From the NCBI GenBank assembly GCA_018798825.1, contig CP076355.1, forward strand, positions 402,001-466,000: 64,000 nt of DNA, read 5' to 3'. The first letter of the stretch is position 1, and every line of letters begins with the position of its first letter. The DNA is from Ochrobactrum sp. BTU1. GTDB lineage: Bacteria > Pseudomonadota > Alphaproteobacteria > Rhizobiales > Rhizobiaceae. The notes beneath the pieces are model-generated. The model saw only the letters and a list, made by a program, of their open reading frames with translations, did not search any database and was not told the origin of the DNA. Position numbers and translations under genes: made by a program. Shown piece after piece: positions 1-8,452 of this stretch.

Positions 1-989
1 CGCTTGCGGTCGATCTGAAATCACCAGACGGCAAACAGGTGCTTCTTGACCTTGTCAAAACCGCCGACGTGTTTTTGCAAAATTATCGCCCGGGCGTCGC
101 AAAGCGTCTTGGCGTCGACTACGAGTCGCTTTCAAAGATCAATCCAAAGCTGATCTATGTTTCGATCTCCGGTTATGGCGAAGATGGTCCTTATGTCCAT
201 CGTCCGGGGCAGGATCTCGTTTTGCAAGGTATGTCGGGCGCTATGCTTTCGGCAGGCCGTGAGGGCGAGCCGCCAACCGCTGCTGGGCAATATTTGGTTG
301 ATGCAATCACCGCTTATACTGCTTTTGAAGGCGCGCTTGCAGCACTTCTCCATCGCGAGCGCACGGGGGAGGGGCAGTTGGTGCAGGTCAATATGCTAGA
401 TGCGATCACCACCATTCAGATGCAGGAACTTTCGGTATTCACGGTCGGTGGCAAGCCGCAAACCCGTTCGGAAGAGCCACATGCCCATGTCTATATCCGG
501 GCGCCTTACGGTGCTTTTGCGACCTCTGACGGCTTTATCATTGTCGCTTTTCCGAAGCTGAAAACGCTGGGTGAAGTGATCGGCGAAGACAGTTTCCTCA
601 CCATGAATGATGAGGTTGATACCTGGGCGCGCCGCGATGAAATCTTTGCCAAGACACGCGATAAGCTGAAAACGAAAACCTCTGCCGAATGGCTGGAGCT
701 TCTTCGCGCAGCCGATATTTGGTGCGGGCCTGTCTATGGCTATGCCGATCTCGTGGACGATGAGCAAATCAAGCATAACGGCACCTTTGTCGAATATGAG
801 CATCCGACCGAAGGCAAGGTAAAAACGCCGGGCTTCCCGATCCGCTTTTCCAAGACGCCATCGACGGTAGACCGTGGCGCACCCGTGACCGGGCAGGATA
901 CGCGGGATGTGCTGGCCGAAGCCGGATATGCGGCAGACAAGATTGAAGCACTTGAAAAATCAGGTGCCATCGTGTCGGGGAACATCTGA
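1..989 (+). CDS. CaiB/BaiF-type (family III) CoA-transferase, 5' end missing
   Basis: Moves a CoA group between carboxylates, in the cytoplasm. The reading frame is open from base 3, so the start lies before the window; about 328 residues are visible of a family that usually has 390-410, so some 60-80 N-terminal residues are missing. Family features seen: the stretch QNYRPGVAKRLG, the GYGEDGPY loop and VNMLDA, whose Asp (codon 399-401) matches the catalytic aspartate that carries the acyl-anhydride/CoA intermediate. The stop is one base before the ATG of the next gene, so it heads or lies within an operon with the solute-binding-like gene, an enoyl-CoA hydratase and an MFS symporter. The substrate cannot be read from sequence; carnitine/betaine-like or branched carboxylates are possible by analogy with caiB/caiD pairs. 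The family is sure. Confidence 0.93.
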   Translation, partial: LAVDLKSPDGKQVLLDLVKTADVFLQNYRPGVAKRLGVDYESLSKINPKLIYVSISGYGEDGPYVHRPGQDLVLQGMSGAMLSAGREGEPPTAAGQYLVDAITAYTAFEGALAALLHRERTGEGQLVQVNMLDAITTIQMQELSVFTVGGKPQTRSEEPHAHVYIRAPYGAFATSDGFIIVAFPKLKTLGEVIGEDSFLTMNDEVDTWARRDEIFAKTRDKLKTKTSAEWLELLRAADIWCGPVYGYADLVDDEQIKHNGTFVEYEHPTEGKVKTPGFPIRFSKTPSTVDRGAPVTGQDTRDVLAEAGYAADKIEALEKSGAIVSGNI

Positions 990-990
990 A

Positions 991-2136
991 ATGCAGGTGA
1001 TTAAAGCTCTCACCTGGGATCATCCGCGTGGCTATAATGCATTGGCGACGGCATCAAAATTACCGGATGTTATTGCTGCCGGTCTCAACATCCATTGGGA
1101 CAAGCAGCCGCTAGAAGGTTTTGAATCTCACCCGATTGCTGATCTCTGCGCCCGCTATGATCTCGTGGTTCTCGATCATCCCCATGTGGGCGAGGCCATT
1201 TCCGGCGATTGTCTGCTTTCGCTTGAAGACGTGTTTGGTGCTGAAACGGTTGCTGAGCTTGCCAAGGCGAGTATTGGTCCGTCATTGACGAGTTACCGCT
1301 TTGCAGGCAAGCATTGGGCATTGCCGCTTGATGCCGCAACGCAGGTTATGGCTCTTCGTCCTGATCTCTCAGATTGCGTGCCTGTCATTTGGGATGATGT
1401 GCTTCGTCTATCGCAGCAAAGTGGCAAGGTTGCGCTTTCGCTTGCTGGCCCACATGCTTGCCTGTCTTTTCTGTCTATCGCGGCAGCTTTTGGCGAGGCA
1501 CCTGCTGAAAAAGACCCGAACATACTGGTTTCAAAAAGTGTGGGGCAGCAGGTCTATGACCTGATGGCAGAACTTGCGGCGCGCAGCCCGGCATCTGTCA
1601 GGCATAAGAATCCCATCGGTATATTGGGCCATATGGCCGAGCATGACGATGTTGCATTGAGCCCGCTGGTCTATGGTTATGTGAATTATGCAGCGCCGCA
1701 AAGTGGAAAGCCTGTCGCGTTTCACAATGCGCCAAGCTCCGCCACTGGCAGCCGTCCTGGCTCAACACTGGGCGGCACGGGCATTGGTATTTCGCGCCGC
1801 GCTCACATCACCTCGTCGCTCAAAAGTCATCTTTTGTGGCTCATGAGCCGCGAAGCCCAGTCCGGTTTCATTCCCGATCATGAAGGCCAGCCATCGCGCC
1901 GCGACGCCTGGCACGACGAGCGGGTGAACCGGCGATGGGGCAATTTCTATCGCAACACGGCGGACACACTGGAGCAGGCCTATGTGCGTCCGCGCCACGA
2001 TGGCTACATCGTCTTTCAGGGCAAGGCTTCGGCGCTTTTGGGGGCGGCCTTTGATGAACGTCGCCCGGCATCTGCAGTATTGAATGAGCTGCAAACTCTC
2101 TACGCCGTTTCGCGCGTGCATGCAGGTGAAAGGTAG
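991..2136 (+). CDS. Solute-binding-protein-like protein without signal peptide
   Basis: 381 residues from the ATG at 991, one base after the CoA-transferase stop. An upstream in-frame start exists at 907 but lies inside the previous gene. The overall pattern (central FAGKHWALPLDAATQVM, then VIWDDVLRLSQ, LGGTGIGIS and a C-terminal Trp-rich part) resembles family 1 extracellular solute-binding proteins of ABC importers. The N terminus MQVIKALTWDHPRGYNAL is polar and has no signal peptide, lipobox or membrane segment, and no ABC permease or ATPase is nearby. It sits between two CoA-metabolism genes, so it may be a cytoplasmic ligand-binding or even catalytic derivative of the fold. The fold assignment is moderately sure; the role is unknown. 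Confidence 0.75.
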   Translation: MQVIKALTWDHPRGYNALATASKLPDVIAAGLNIHWDKQPLEGFESHPIADLCARYDLVVLDHPHVGEAISGDCLLSLEDVFGAETVAELAKASIGPSLTSYRFAGKHWALPLDAATQVMALRPDLSDCVPVIWDDVLRLSQQSGKVALSLAGPHACLSFLSIAAAFGEAPAEKDPNILVSKSVGQQVYDLMAELAARSPASVRHKNPIGILGHMAEHDDVALSPLVYGYVNYAAPQSGKPVAFHNAPSSATGSRPGSTLGGTGIGISRRAHITSSLKSHLLWLMSREAQSGFIPDHEGQPSRRDAWHDERVNRRWGNFYRNTADTLEQAYVRPRHDGYIVFQGKASALLGAAFDERRPASAVLNELQTLYAVSRVHAGER

Positions 2137-2142
2137 TTTTGC

Positions 2143-2913
2143 ATGACTGAAGACATCAAATTCGAAATCGATGGCGCGGTTGCCGTTATCACCTTGAACC
2201 GTCCGCAGAAACTCAATGCCGTGACGCCGGAAATGGCTGATGCAATCGTTGCAGCCGTGACCGAATGCAACGACAGCGACACGATCCGTTGCGTTATTCT
2301 GACGGGCGCTGGAGAACGTGCATTTTGCGCGGGCTCGGATATTCGCGAACTCGATACCTATGAGACGCCTTGGCAGTTCCGCAACCGGCCGGATTACTGC
2401 GATGCATTCCGCGCGCTTCTTAAGCCATCGATTGCGGCCGTCAATGGTTATGCCTTTGGTGGCGGGCTTGAAACCGCGATGTCCTGCGATATCCGCATTG
2501 CGTCTGAAAATGCGCAATTTGCTGCACCTGAGATCAAACTCGGTTGGATCGGTGGTGGTGGCATGGCGGCCCATCTGGCGCACTCTATTGGCGCATCCAA
2601 CGCAGCGTTGATGATTATGACAGGCGACCCGATTTCAGCCGAGAAGGCGGAGCGCTGGGGGCTTGTGAGTGAAGTCGTGCCGCAGGCTGATCTGCTCACG
2701 CGGGCGCGCGAAATTGCGAGTGTGATCTCATCGCGCGCACCGATTGCTGCCGAAACCGCGAAGCTCAACCTCAAAGCTTCTGTCTCGATGCCGCTTGAAA
2801 AAGCCATCGAGTATGAGCGCGACCTGCAAACCATCTGCTTTGCAACTGCTGATGCGCAGGAGGGGCGAGCGGCGTTCAAGGAGAAAAGAGCGCCGGTTTT
2901 CAAGCGGCGCTAA
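2143..2913 (+). CDS. Enoyl-CoA hydratase/isomerase (crotonase) family protein
   Basis: 256 residues, the usual length. It acts on acyl-CoA thioesters in the cytoplasm, hydrating or isomerising an enoyl-CoA. The crotonase fold is clear: LNRPQKLNAV near residue 20, the oxyanion-hole stretch AFCAGSDIREL (60-70), and NGYAFGGGLE ending in Glu110 followed by APEIKLGWIGGGG with Glu130. These two Glu match the catalytic pair of true hydratases, so water addition or removal is more likely than simple isomerisation. It starts six bases after the preceding stop, with AAAGG upstream, and is co-transcribed with the CoA-transferase. CaiD-like carnitinyl-CoA dehydratase is one possible specificity, not proven. 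Confidence 0.93.
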   Translation: MTEDIKFEIDGAVAVITLNRPQKLNAVTPEMADAIVAAVTECNDSDTIRCVILTGAGERAFCAGSDIRELDTYETPWQFRNRPDYCDAFRALLKPSIAAVNGYAFGGGLETAMSCDIRIASENAQFAAPEIKLGWIGGGGMAAHLAHSIGASNAALMIMTGDPISAEKAERWGLVSEVVPQADLLTRAREIASVISSRAPIAAETAKLNLKASVSMPLEKAIEYERDLQTICFATADAQEGRAAFKEKRAPVFKRR

Positions 2914-2958
2914 CAAAGGCCGGGGGCTTTATATACGTCAAATCGAGGGAGAGGGATT

Positions 2959-4278
2959 TTGACAACCGAAACTAAAAGCAAGCAGAAGGCGCTTGGCAGT
3001 ACGATTTTTGCCAGCACCATCGGCACCGTCATTGAATGGTATGACTTCATTCTTTACGCGACGGCTGCAGCGCTGATCTTCAATCATCTGTTCTTTCCGC
3101 AATTCGATCCGACTACCGGTATCATTGCGTCTTTTGCGACCTATACGGTCGGCTTTCTGGTGCGTCCGCTTGGCGGCATCGTCTTTGGCTGGATGGGCGA
3201 TCGCATCGGGCGCAAGCCTGTGTTGATGCTTACCCTTCTGATGATGGGTATCAGCACCACATTGATCGGTTGCCTGCCGACTTATGATTCAATCGGTATT
3301 TGGGCACCGATCCTGTTGCTGGCTCTTCGCGTCGTTCAGGGGCTTGGTGCTGGTGCAGAATATGCGGGCGCTGTGGTCATGGCGGGGGAAATCGCAGGCA
3401 ATCGCCGCGGTTTCTTTGCAAGTCTTCCTGCCGCAGCTGTTGATGTGGCGACAATTCTTGCAGCAGGCGTCTTTGCGCTTTTCACGCTTCTGCCGGAAGA
3501 AGCCTTCATGAGCTGGGGCTGGCGCGTGCCGTTCCTTTTGAGCGGTCTGGTGCTGTTTCTTGGCATCTACATTCGTCAGAAAGTGCCAGAATCGCCTGAG
3601 TTTTTGCAGGTAAAGGAAGAGCGTCGCGACGCCAAACTGCCGGTGCTTGAAGTTCTGCGGGACCACCCAAGAACGATGCTGGCGGCAATGGGCGCAAACC
3701 TCGCTCCAAACCTGTCCTATGTGTTTCAAACATTCACATTGGCCTACGCGACATCTAAGCTCGGTTTCCCGCGGGAAATCATTCTTATGGGCGTGATGCT
3801 TTCAAGTGCATTCGGTGCGGTTATGTGCGTGGTATTTGGCGCTCTATCTGACCGTGTTGGCCGCGTGCCGATCATGGCTATGGGTTCCGCTGCAGCTGCA
3901 ATTTACTCGCTGGTCTATTTCCAGCTTCTGGGTGCCGGTACGCCTTGGACTGCAGTGGTGCTGATTATCATCGGCCATGCGATTGGTGCGCGTTCTTCGT
4001 TCGGCGTTCAGCCATCGTTTTACTGCGATATTTTCCCAACGGAAGTTCGCTACAGTGCGATTGCCTTTGCGCGAGAAGTAACGGGCGCGCTCTTTGTTGG
4101 CCCACTGCCGCTGCTCGCAACAGCTCTGGTAAGCTGGTACGAATCCGCCTGGCCAGTCGCCGTGATTACTGCGCTTTATTGCCTGATCACCACGGTGTCC
4201 GTGCTCTCTGTTGAGAAAGCGCAAAAGCTTGATGCGGAAGCCAGAGAACGACGCGATCTGGTTGAACAAAAAGCGTAG
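2959..4278 (+). CDS. MFS transporter, metabolite:H+ symporter type
   Basis: 439 residues, about 12 membrane helices. The N-terminal TIGTVIEWYDFILYATAAAL is the hallmark of the metabolite:proton symporter branch (ProP, ShiA, citrate and alpha-ketoglutarate carriers). The loop 2-3 signature GWMGDRIGRKPVLM lies near residues 75-88, and a second copy, GALSDRVGRVPIM, follows the centre. The start is a TTG at 2959 behind a GAGGGAGAGGG ribosome site. It sits 45 bases after the hydratase and probably brings in the carboxylate that the CoA-transferase activates. The substrate is not identifiable. Transcription ends at the strong hairpin at 4375-4399. Confidence 0.92.
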   Translation: MTTETKSKQKALGSTIFASTIGTVIEWYDFILYATAAALIFNHLFFPQFDPTTGIIASFATYTVGFLVRPLGGIVFGWMGDRIGRKPVLMLTLLMMGISTTLIGCLPTYDSIGIWAPILLLALRVVQGLGAGAEYAGAVVMAGEIAGNRRGFFASLPAAAVDVATILAAGVFALFTLLPEEAFMSWGWRVPFLLSGLVLFLGIYIRQKVPESPEFLQVKEERRDAKLPVLEVLRDHPRTMLAAMGANLAPNLSYVFQTFTLAYATSKLGFPREIILMGVMLSSAFGAVMCVVFGALSDRVGRVPIMAMGSAAAAIYSLVYFQLLGAGTPWTAVVLIIIGHAIGARSSFGVQPSFYCDIFPTEVRYSAIAFAREVTGALFVGPLPLLATALVSWYESAWPVAVITALYCLITTVSVLSVEKAQKLDAEARERRDLVEQKA

Positions 4279-4301
4279 CCGCGAATTCGCAACTACGCTT
4301 A

Positions 4302-4360
4302 AAGTGGTTCAAGTTAAGATTAAATCGTTGGAACCGCTTCGCACTTTTGCTGAAAATGCT
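4302..4360. repeat. Intergenic repeat remnant, family shared with 23333-23382
   Basis: The minus strand reads GCATTTTCAGCAAAAGTGCG followed by AAGCGGTT. The plus strand at 23335-23361 shows the same word with about three changes. The left part also carries a short inverted repeat (AGTGGTTC with GAACCGCT). Both copies lie at 3' ends between genes. Short dispersed elements of this kind are frequent in Hyphomicrobiales genomes; that statement is general knowledge, the match is seen here. Confidence 0.5.
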
Positions 4361-4374
4361 ATAAATTTGAGAAT

Positions 4375-4399
4375 ACTCTGACCGGGTTCCGGTCAGAGT
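4375..4399. terminator. Bidirectional hairpin terminator between MFS and alcohol dehydrogenase genes
   Basis: A perfect 11-bp stem (ACTCTGACCGG / CCGGTCAGAGT) with the 3-base loop GTT, followed on the plus strand by TTTTCC. The stop codon of the convergent alcohol dehydrogenase gene (4393-4395) lies inside the right arm. Confidence 0.85.
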
Positions 4400-5565
4400 T
4401 TTCCAGTCAAGGCTGCATTCAGCAAATCGAGTGCGCCCTGTTTTGTGAGCTCGATTGGATTGCCGCCAGCCGTTGGATCGACGATGGCCATCTCGGCGAT
4501 GAGGTCTTTGCGGGCTGTATCCAGTTCAAGGCCTTTGACGAATTCCGGCAATGTATTCGGCACGCCGAGGTCTGTGCGCAGCTTCAAGATAGCATCAACA
4601 AAGCCATCGAAACCACCTTCAATATCAAGATAATCGGCAAGGCGTTCAATGCGCTTTTCGATAGCTGCCCGGTTGTGCTTGAGCACATAGGGCATGAAGA
4701 CGGCATTGGTCATGCCATGATGCGTGTCGTAAAGCGCGCCGATTGGGTGAGAGAGGGAGTGGATGGCACCAAGCCCTTTCTGAAACGCAGTTGCTCCCAT
4801 TGAAGCTGCGGCCATCAGATTGGCGCGCGCTTCAATATCTGCCCCATCGACATAAGCTTTGGGCAGATTTTCAAACACAAGACGGATGCCTTCAACCGCA
4901 ATGCCGTCAGCCATCGGATGAAAGCCCGGTGCGCAATAGGCTTCCAGACAATGTGCCAATGCATCCATGCCGGTTCCTACCGTGATGAAGGGCGGCATAC
5001 CGGTCGAAAGCTCTGGATCGGCAATGACCGTTACAGGCAGCATTTTGGGGTGGAAAATGACTTTTTTTGTATGGGTGGATTCATTGGTCAGCACGCCGGC
5101 GCGTCCAACTTCCGAGCCGGTACCAGCGGTTGTCGGTACTGCGATGATCGGTGCAATCGCATTGCTGTCGGCGCGGGTCCACCAGTCGCCAATGTCTTCA
5201 AAGTCCCAGACATCGCGGGTCTGGCCTGCCTGAAAAGCGATGAGCTTGCCTAGATCAAGCGCCGAGCCTCCACCAAAAGCAATCACACCGTCATGCTTGC
5301 CGTCTTTAAAAACCTGCACGCCAGCATAAAGATTGCTTTCAACCGGATTGGGCTTCACATCGGAGAAGACTGCATATTTGACGCTGGCTCCTTCAAGAAT
5401 GGCGAGTGTGGAAGCGACGACGGGAAGTTTTGCGAGGCCGGGATCGGTAACGAACAATGGGCGTTCAATACCGGCTGCTTTGAGAAGTGCAGGCAGTTCC
5501 TTTATGCGACCTGGCCCAAAAAGCACGGTTGTCGGGAAATTCCATTTGGCAGTCAGAGTGGTCAT
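4393..5565 (-). CDS. Iron-containing alcohol dehydrogenase
   Basis: 390 residues, full length for the Fe-ADH (group III) family. It oxidises an alcohol to an aldehyde, or the reverse, with NAD(P) and a divalent metal. Visible: the nucleotide-binding FGGGSALDLGK (97-107), PTTAGTGSEVGR (144-155), and the metal ligands Asp201 and His205 in MDALAHCLEAY, His269 in HSLSHP and His283 in THHG, with the FucO-like spacing. It is the last gene of a minus-strand unit, 35 bases after the aldehyde dehydrogenase, which suggests consecutive alcohol-aldehyde-acid oxidation. With the glutamine-synthetase-like ligase in the same run, the substrate could be a gamma-glutamylated amino alcohol; that is inference. 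Confidence 0.95.
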   Translation of the reverse strand: MTTLTAKWNFPTTVLFGPGRIKELPALLKAAGIERPLFVTDPGLAKLPVVASTLAILEGASVKYAVFSDVKPNPVESNLYAGVQVFKDGKHDGVIAFGGGSALDLGKLIAFQAGQTRDVWDFEDIGDWWTRADSNAIAPIIAVPTTAGTGSEVGRAGVLTNESTHTKKVIFHPKMLPVTVIADPELSTGMPPFITVGTGMDALAHCLEAYCAPGFHPMADGIAVEGIRLVFENLPKAYVDGADIEARANLMAAASMGATAFQKGLGAIHSLSHPIGALYDTHHGMTNAVFMPYVLKHNRAAIEKRIERLADYLDIEGGFDGFVDAILKLRTDLGVPNTLPEFVKGLELDTARKDLIAEMAIVDPTAGGNPIELTKQGALDLLNAALTGKL

Positions 5566-5600
5566 GTCATTTTTTCCGAATAATGCGTCAGAGAAATTGT

Positions 5601-6986
5601 TCAGATTTTTTCACGCAGGTGGAAGGATTTTGGTCGCGTGAGATTGCGGTAACCAATGGGCGAAAGGGCAGCACCCTTGCCGGTATCTTTCACCCCTGTC
5701 CAGACCAGTGCCGGGTCGAGGTAATCGCAGCGGTTCATGAAGACCGTTCCGGTCTCGATGCGGTCGCCAAGGCTCGCTGCATGATCCGTGTCGCTTGTCC
5801 ATAACGAAGCGGTGAGGCCGTAGATGCTATCATTCATCAGCGCGAGCGCTTCCTCATCATTGCGCACTTTCATGATGCCAACAATGGGGCCAAAGCTTTC
5901 TTCACGCATGACACTCATCTGGTGGTCGACATGAGTTAGCACTTCTGGTGCAATATAAGGTGAACTGGCGATGTCGCTCTCAACCTTCATATTGACGTGT
6001 GCTTTGGCACCCTTGCGCAAGGCTTCGGCCTTCTGCTCGCGGATGAGATCGGCAAATCGTGCCTGCGCCATCGGTCCCAGCGTGGTTGCGCTATCGAGCG
6101 GATTGCCGACCACATATTGCTTTGTGAGGTCGATGAATCCATCGACGAAGCGGTCATAGACGGCCTCATGCACATAGATACGTTCGATACCGCAGCAGCA
6201 TTGACCGGAATTGAAAAAGGCACCATCGACCAGATTGGCAACGGCATGGTCGAGATTGACGTCGGGCAGCACATAGGCCGGGTCTTTTCCGCCAAGCTCC
6301 AGCCCCAGCGACATGAAAGTGCCGGAGGCTGCCTTTTCGATTGCCCGGCCACCGCCGACGGAGCCGGTAAAATTAATATGGTCGATTGAGCCAGACGCCA
6401 GCAGCTTTTCCGTAGATGTATGATCAAGAACGATATTCTGGAACACGCCTTTTGGAATACCAGCCTTCTCAAATGCTTGCGCGAAGCGTTCGCCCGTTAG
6501 CAGAGTTTGTGTGGCGTGTTTAAGAAGAACAGTATTGCCCGCCATCAATGCCGGAATGACCGTGTTGACGGCGGTGAGATAGGGATAGTTCCAAGGTGCG
6601 ATGACCATGACCACGCCGAGCGGAACGTGCTTTACGTAACGGCGAAAGCCATCTTTCTGTGCTGGAACATAAGGCTCCAGTGCTTCTTCTGCGATGTCGA
6701 TCATATACTGACCGCGTTCCTGAACGCCGCCATTCTCGCCGCCATAGCGCGTAGGCCGCCCCATTTGCCATGCGATTTCGGGGATGATCTCGTCCTGCAT
6801 TGCAGCAAGCGCATCAAGTGCCAAACGGCAATAGTGTGCGCGTTCTGCGATACTTGTAGCTGCCCAGCCGTGTTGCGCCCGGCGCGCCGCTGTGACCGCC
6901 GCATGGATCGCGGTGTCACTGGCATAGGCGCGTTCTGCATAAATCGAGCCATCGATAGGGGAGATAATTCTGGCCGTGCCGCTCAT
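5601..6986 (-). CDS. NAD(P)-dependent aldehyde dehydrogenase
   Basis: 461 residues, complete. It oxidises an aldehyde to a carboxylic acid. Seen: PWNYP (131-135) with the oxyanion-hole Asn, FTGSVGGG (206-213) of the cofactor loop, LELGGKDP with the general base Glu230, and NSGQCCCGIER with the catalytic Cys near 264. The C-terminal EESFGPIVG motif is present. It lies between the iron alcohol dehydrogenase and the glutamine-synthetase-like ligase on the same strand. The ribosome site AGAGGAAT precedes the ATG. Related enzymes include gamma-glutamyl-aminoaldehyde and succinate-semialdehyde dehydrogenases; the specificity is unknown. Confidence 0.95.
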   Translation of the reverse strand: MSGTARIISPIDGSIYAERAYASDTAIHAAVTAARRAQHGWAATSIAERAHYCRLALDALAAMQDEIIPEIAWQMGRPTRYGGENGGVQERGQYMIDIAEEALEPYVPAQKDGFRRYVKHVPLGVVMVIAPWNYPYLTAVNTVIPALMAGNTVLLKHATQTLLTGERFAQAFEKAGIPKGVFQNIVLDHTSTEKLLASGSIDHINFTGSVGGGRAIEKAASGTFMSLGLELGGKDPAYVLPDVNLDHAVANLVDGAFFNSGQCCCGIERIYVHEAVYDRFVDGFIDLTKQYVVGNPLDSATTLGPMAQARFADLIREQKAEALRKGAKAHVNMKVESDIASSPYIAPEVLTHVDHQMSVMREESFGPIVGIMKVRNDEEALALMNDSIYGLTASLWTSDTDHAASLGDRIETGTVFMNRCDYLDPALVWTGVKDTGKGAALSPIGYRNLTRPKSFHLREKI

Positions 6987-7014
6987 TGGGCAATTCCTCT
7001 ATGCTTTATATAAT

Positions 7015-8385
7015 TTAATAGCGTTCAAAACCGCGATGCAGTTCCCAGTCTGTGACGCGGCGGTCATATTCAATCTGCTCCCAGTGCGCGGTGTGGACAT
7101 AGTGATTGACCACTTTTTCACCGAGCGCTTCCTTGAGGAATGCCGAGTTTTTGAGGGCCTCTGCCGCTTCACGTAGCGTGTATGGAATTTCCTTGAGTTT
7201 GACCGCGCTGTAGGCGTCCCCCACAAATGGATCTTCCAGCTCCAGATTTTCGTCGATTCCCCTAAGCCCTGCTGCAATAAGCGCTGCAAAGGCCAGATAA
7301 GGGTTGAGATCGGCACCGCCGATCCGGCACTCGATGCGAATGCCTTTGGTGCCTTCGCCGCAGAGCCGGAAACCCGCCGTGCGATTGTCCTGGCTCCACA
7401 TGATTTTTGTGGGTGCGAATGTGCCCGCCTGAAAACGCTTGTAGGAGTTGATATAGGGTGCCAGAAAATAGGTGTAATCAACAGCATACTTGAGCTGGCC
7501 CGCCACCCATGAGCGCATAAGCGGCGTCATCGTATTGGGTGCTTTGGAATCGAAGAACAGCGGTTCTTTGCCGTCGGCACTCCAGATGGAGTTGTGGATA
7601 TGGCTCGAGCTTCCCGCTCTGCTATAATCATACTTCGCCATGAAAGTGATACACTTGCCATGGGCCTCGGCAATTTCCTTCATGGCATTTTTCATAATGA
7701 CATGGCGGTCGGCCATTTCCAGCGCTTCTGCGTAGCGAACATTGAGTTCCTGTTGTCCCGGTCCCCATTCACCTTTGGAGTTTTCAACCGGGATACCCGC
7801 GGCACCCAGATGATTGCGCATGGCGCGCAGAACCTGCTCTTCCTTGGTGGTTAGATGGATGACATAATCCTGCACATAAGGAGAGGCGGTTTCCATCTCC
7901 TGCCAGCGTTTGGCGCGTGCGGTTTTATATGTCTCGTCAAAAAGATAGAATTCGAGTTCCGACGCGAAATAGGCGCGATAGCCGCGCTCGTGCAGACGCG
8001 CGAGCTGCTTCTTGAGGATAGCGCGCGGCGAATGTGCAAGATCTTCATGATCGTGGTGATCCAGCACGTCGCAGAGGACGATTGCTGTCTTTTCCAACCA
8101 TGGCGCGCGGCGCAATGTTGAGAGATCGGGCTTTATGACAAAATCGCCGTATCCCTTGTCCCAGCTTGCGGCCTCATAGCCTGGAACCGGTTCCATATCG
8201 ATGTCGTCTGCCAAAAGATAATTGCAGCCATGTGTTTCATCATGGGCGGATTCCACAAAGAATGGTCCGTAGAAGCGTTTGCCAATCAGACGCCCTTGCA
8301 TGTCAACAAAACATGCAAGAACGGTGTCAATCTCGTCATTTGCGACGGCTTTTTTTAGTGTGTCGAAAGTCAACTGTTCGGCCAT
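7015..8385 (-). CDS. Glutamine synthetase-family ligase (likely gamma-glutamyl-amine synthetase)
   Basis: 456 residues, class III/PuuA-like length. These enzymes use ATP to join glutamate through its gamma-carboxyl to ammonia or an amine. Visible: the metal-binding ASELEFYLF, GPGQQELN, GSSSHIHNSIW with the active-site His, the ATP/phosphate region FAPTKIMWSQDNRTAGFR, and RIECRIGGADLNPYLA. It stands among degradative genes (aldehyde and alcohol dehydrogenases, TRAP transporter, amidohydrolase), not beside glnB or other nitrogen genes. A catabolic gamma-glutamylation, as in the Puu polyamine or IpuC isopropylamine/alaninol routes, is therefore more likely than glutamine synthesis. Family sure, substrate inferred. 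Confidence 0.93.
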   Translation of the reverse strand: MAEQLTFDTLKKAVANDEIDTVLACFVDMQGRLIGKRFYGPFFVESAHDETHGCNYLLADDIDMEPVPGYEAASWDKGYGDFVIKPDLSTLRRAPWLEKTAIVLCDVLDHHDHEDLAHSPRAILKKQLARLHERGYRAYFASELEFYLFDETYKTARAKRWQEMETASPYVQDYVIHLTTKEEQVLRAMRNHLGAAGIPVENSKGEWGPGQQELNVRYAEALEMADRHVIMKNAMKEIAEAHGKCITFMAKYDYSRAGSSSHIHNSIWSADGKEPLFFDSKAPNTMTPLMRSWVAGQLKYAVDYTYFLAPYINSYKRFQAGTFAPTKIMWSQDNRTAGFRLCGEGTKGIRIECRIGGADLNPYLAFAALIAAGLRGIDENLELEDPFVGDAYSAVKLKEIPYTLREAAEALKNSAFLKEALGEKVVNHYVHTAHWEQIEYDRRVTDWELHRGFERY

Positions 8386-8417
8386 TTAATGCTTCGCTCC
8401 TCACGGGATAAAATCAT

Positions 8418-8445
8418 GGGCGCCGCGCATTTTTACGCGACGCCC
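8418..8445 (-). terminator. Hairpin 3' of the TRAP binding-protein gene
   Basis: Arms GGGCGCCGCG and CGCGACGCCC, 10 bp with one mismatch and an 8-base loop, just past the dctP stop on the minus strand. There is only a weak T-rich tail. It may be a terminator, or an mRNA 3'-protecting hairpin between the transporter and the enzyme genes. Confidence 0.55.
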
Positions 8446-8452
8446 TAAACTG

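Noticed and set aside
1762..2583. 273-residue open frame on the minus strand
   Set aside because: Lies opposite two well-supported genes, composition is unlike a protein (many Arg/Cys/His), no ribosome site or family motif.
7015..8385. glnA, ammonia-assimilating glutamine synthetase
   Set aside because: No glnB neighbour; length and context fit the PuuA/IpuC-like branch.
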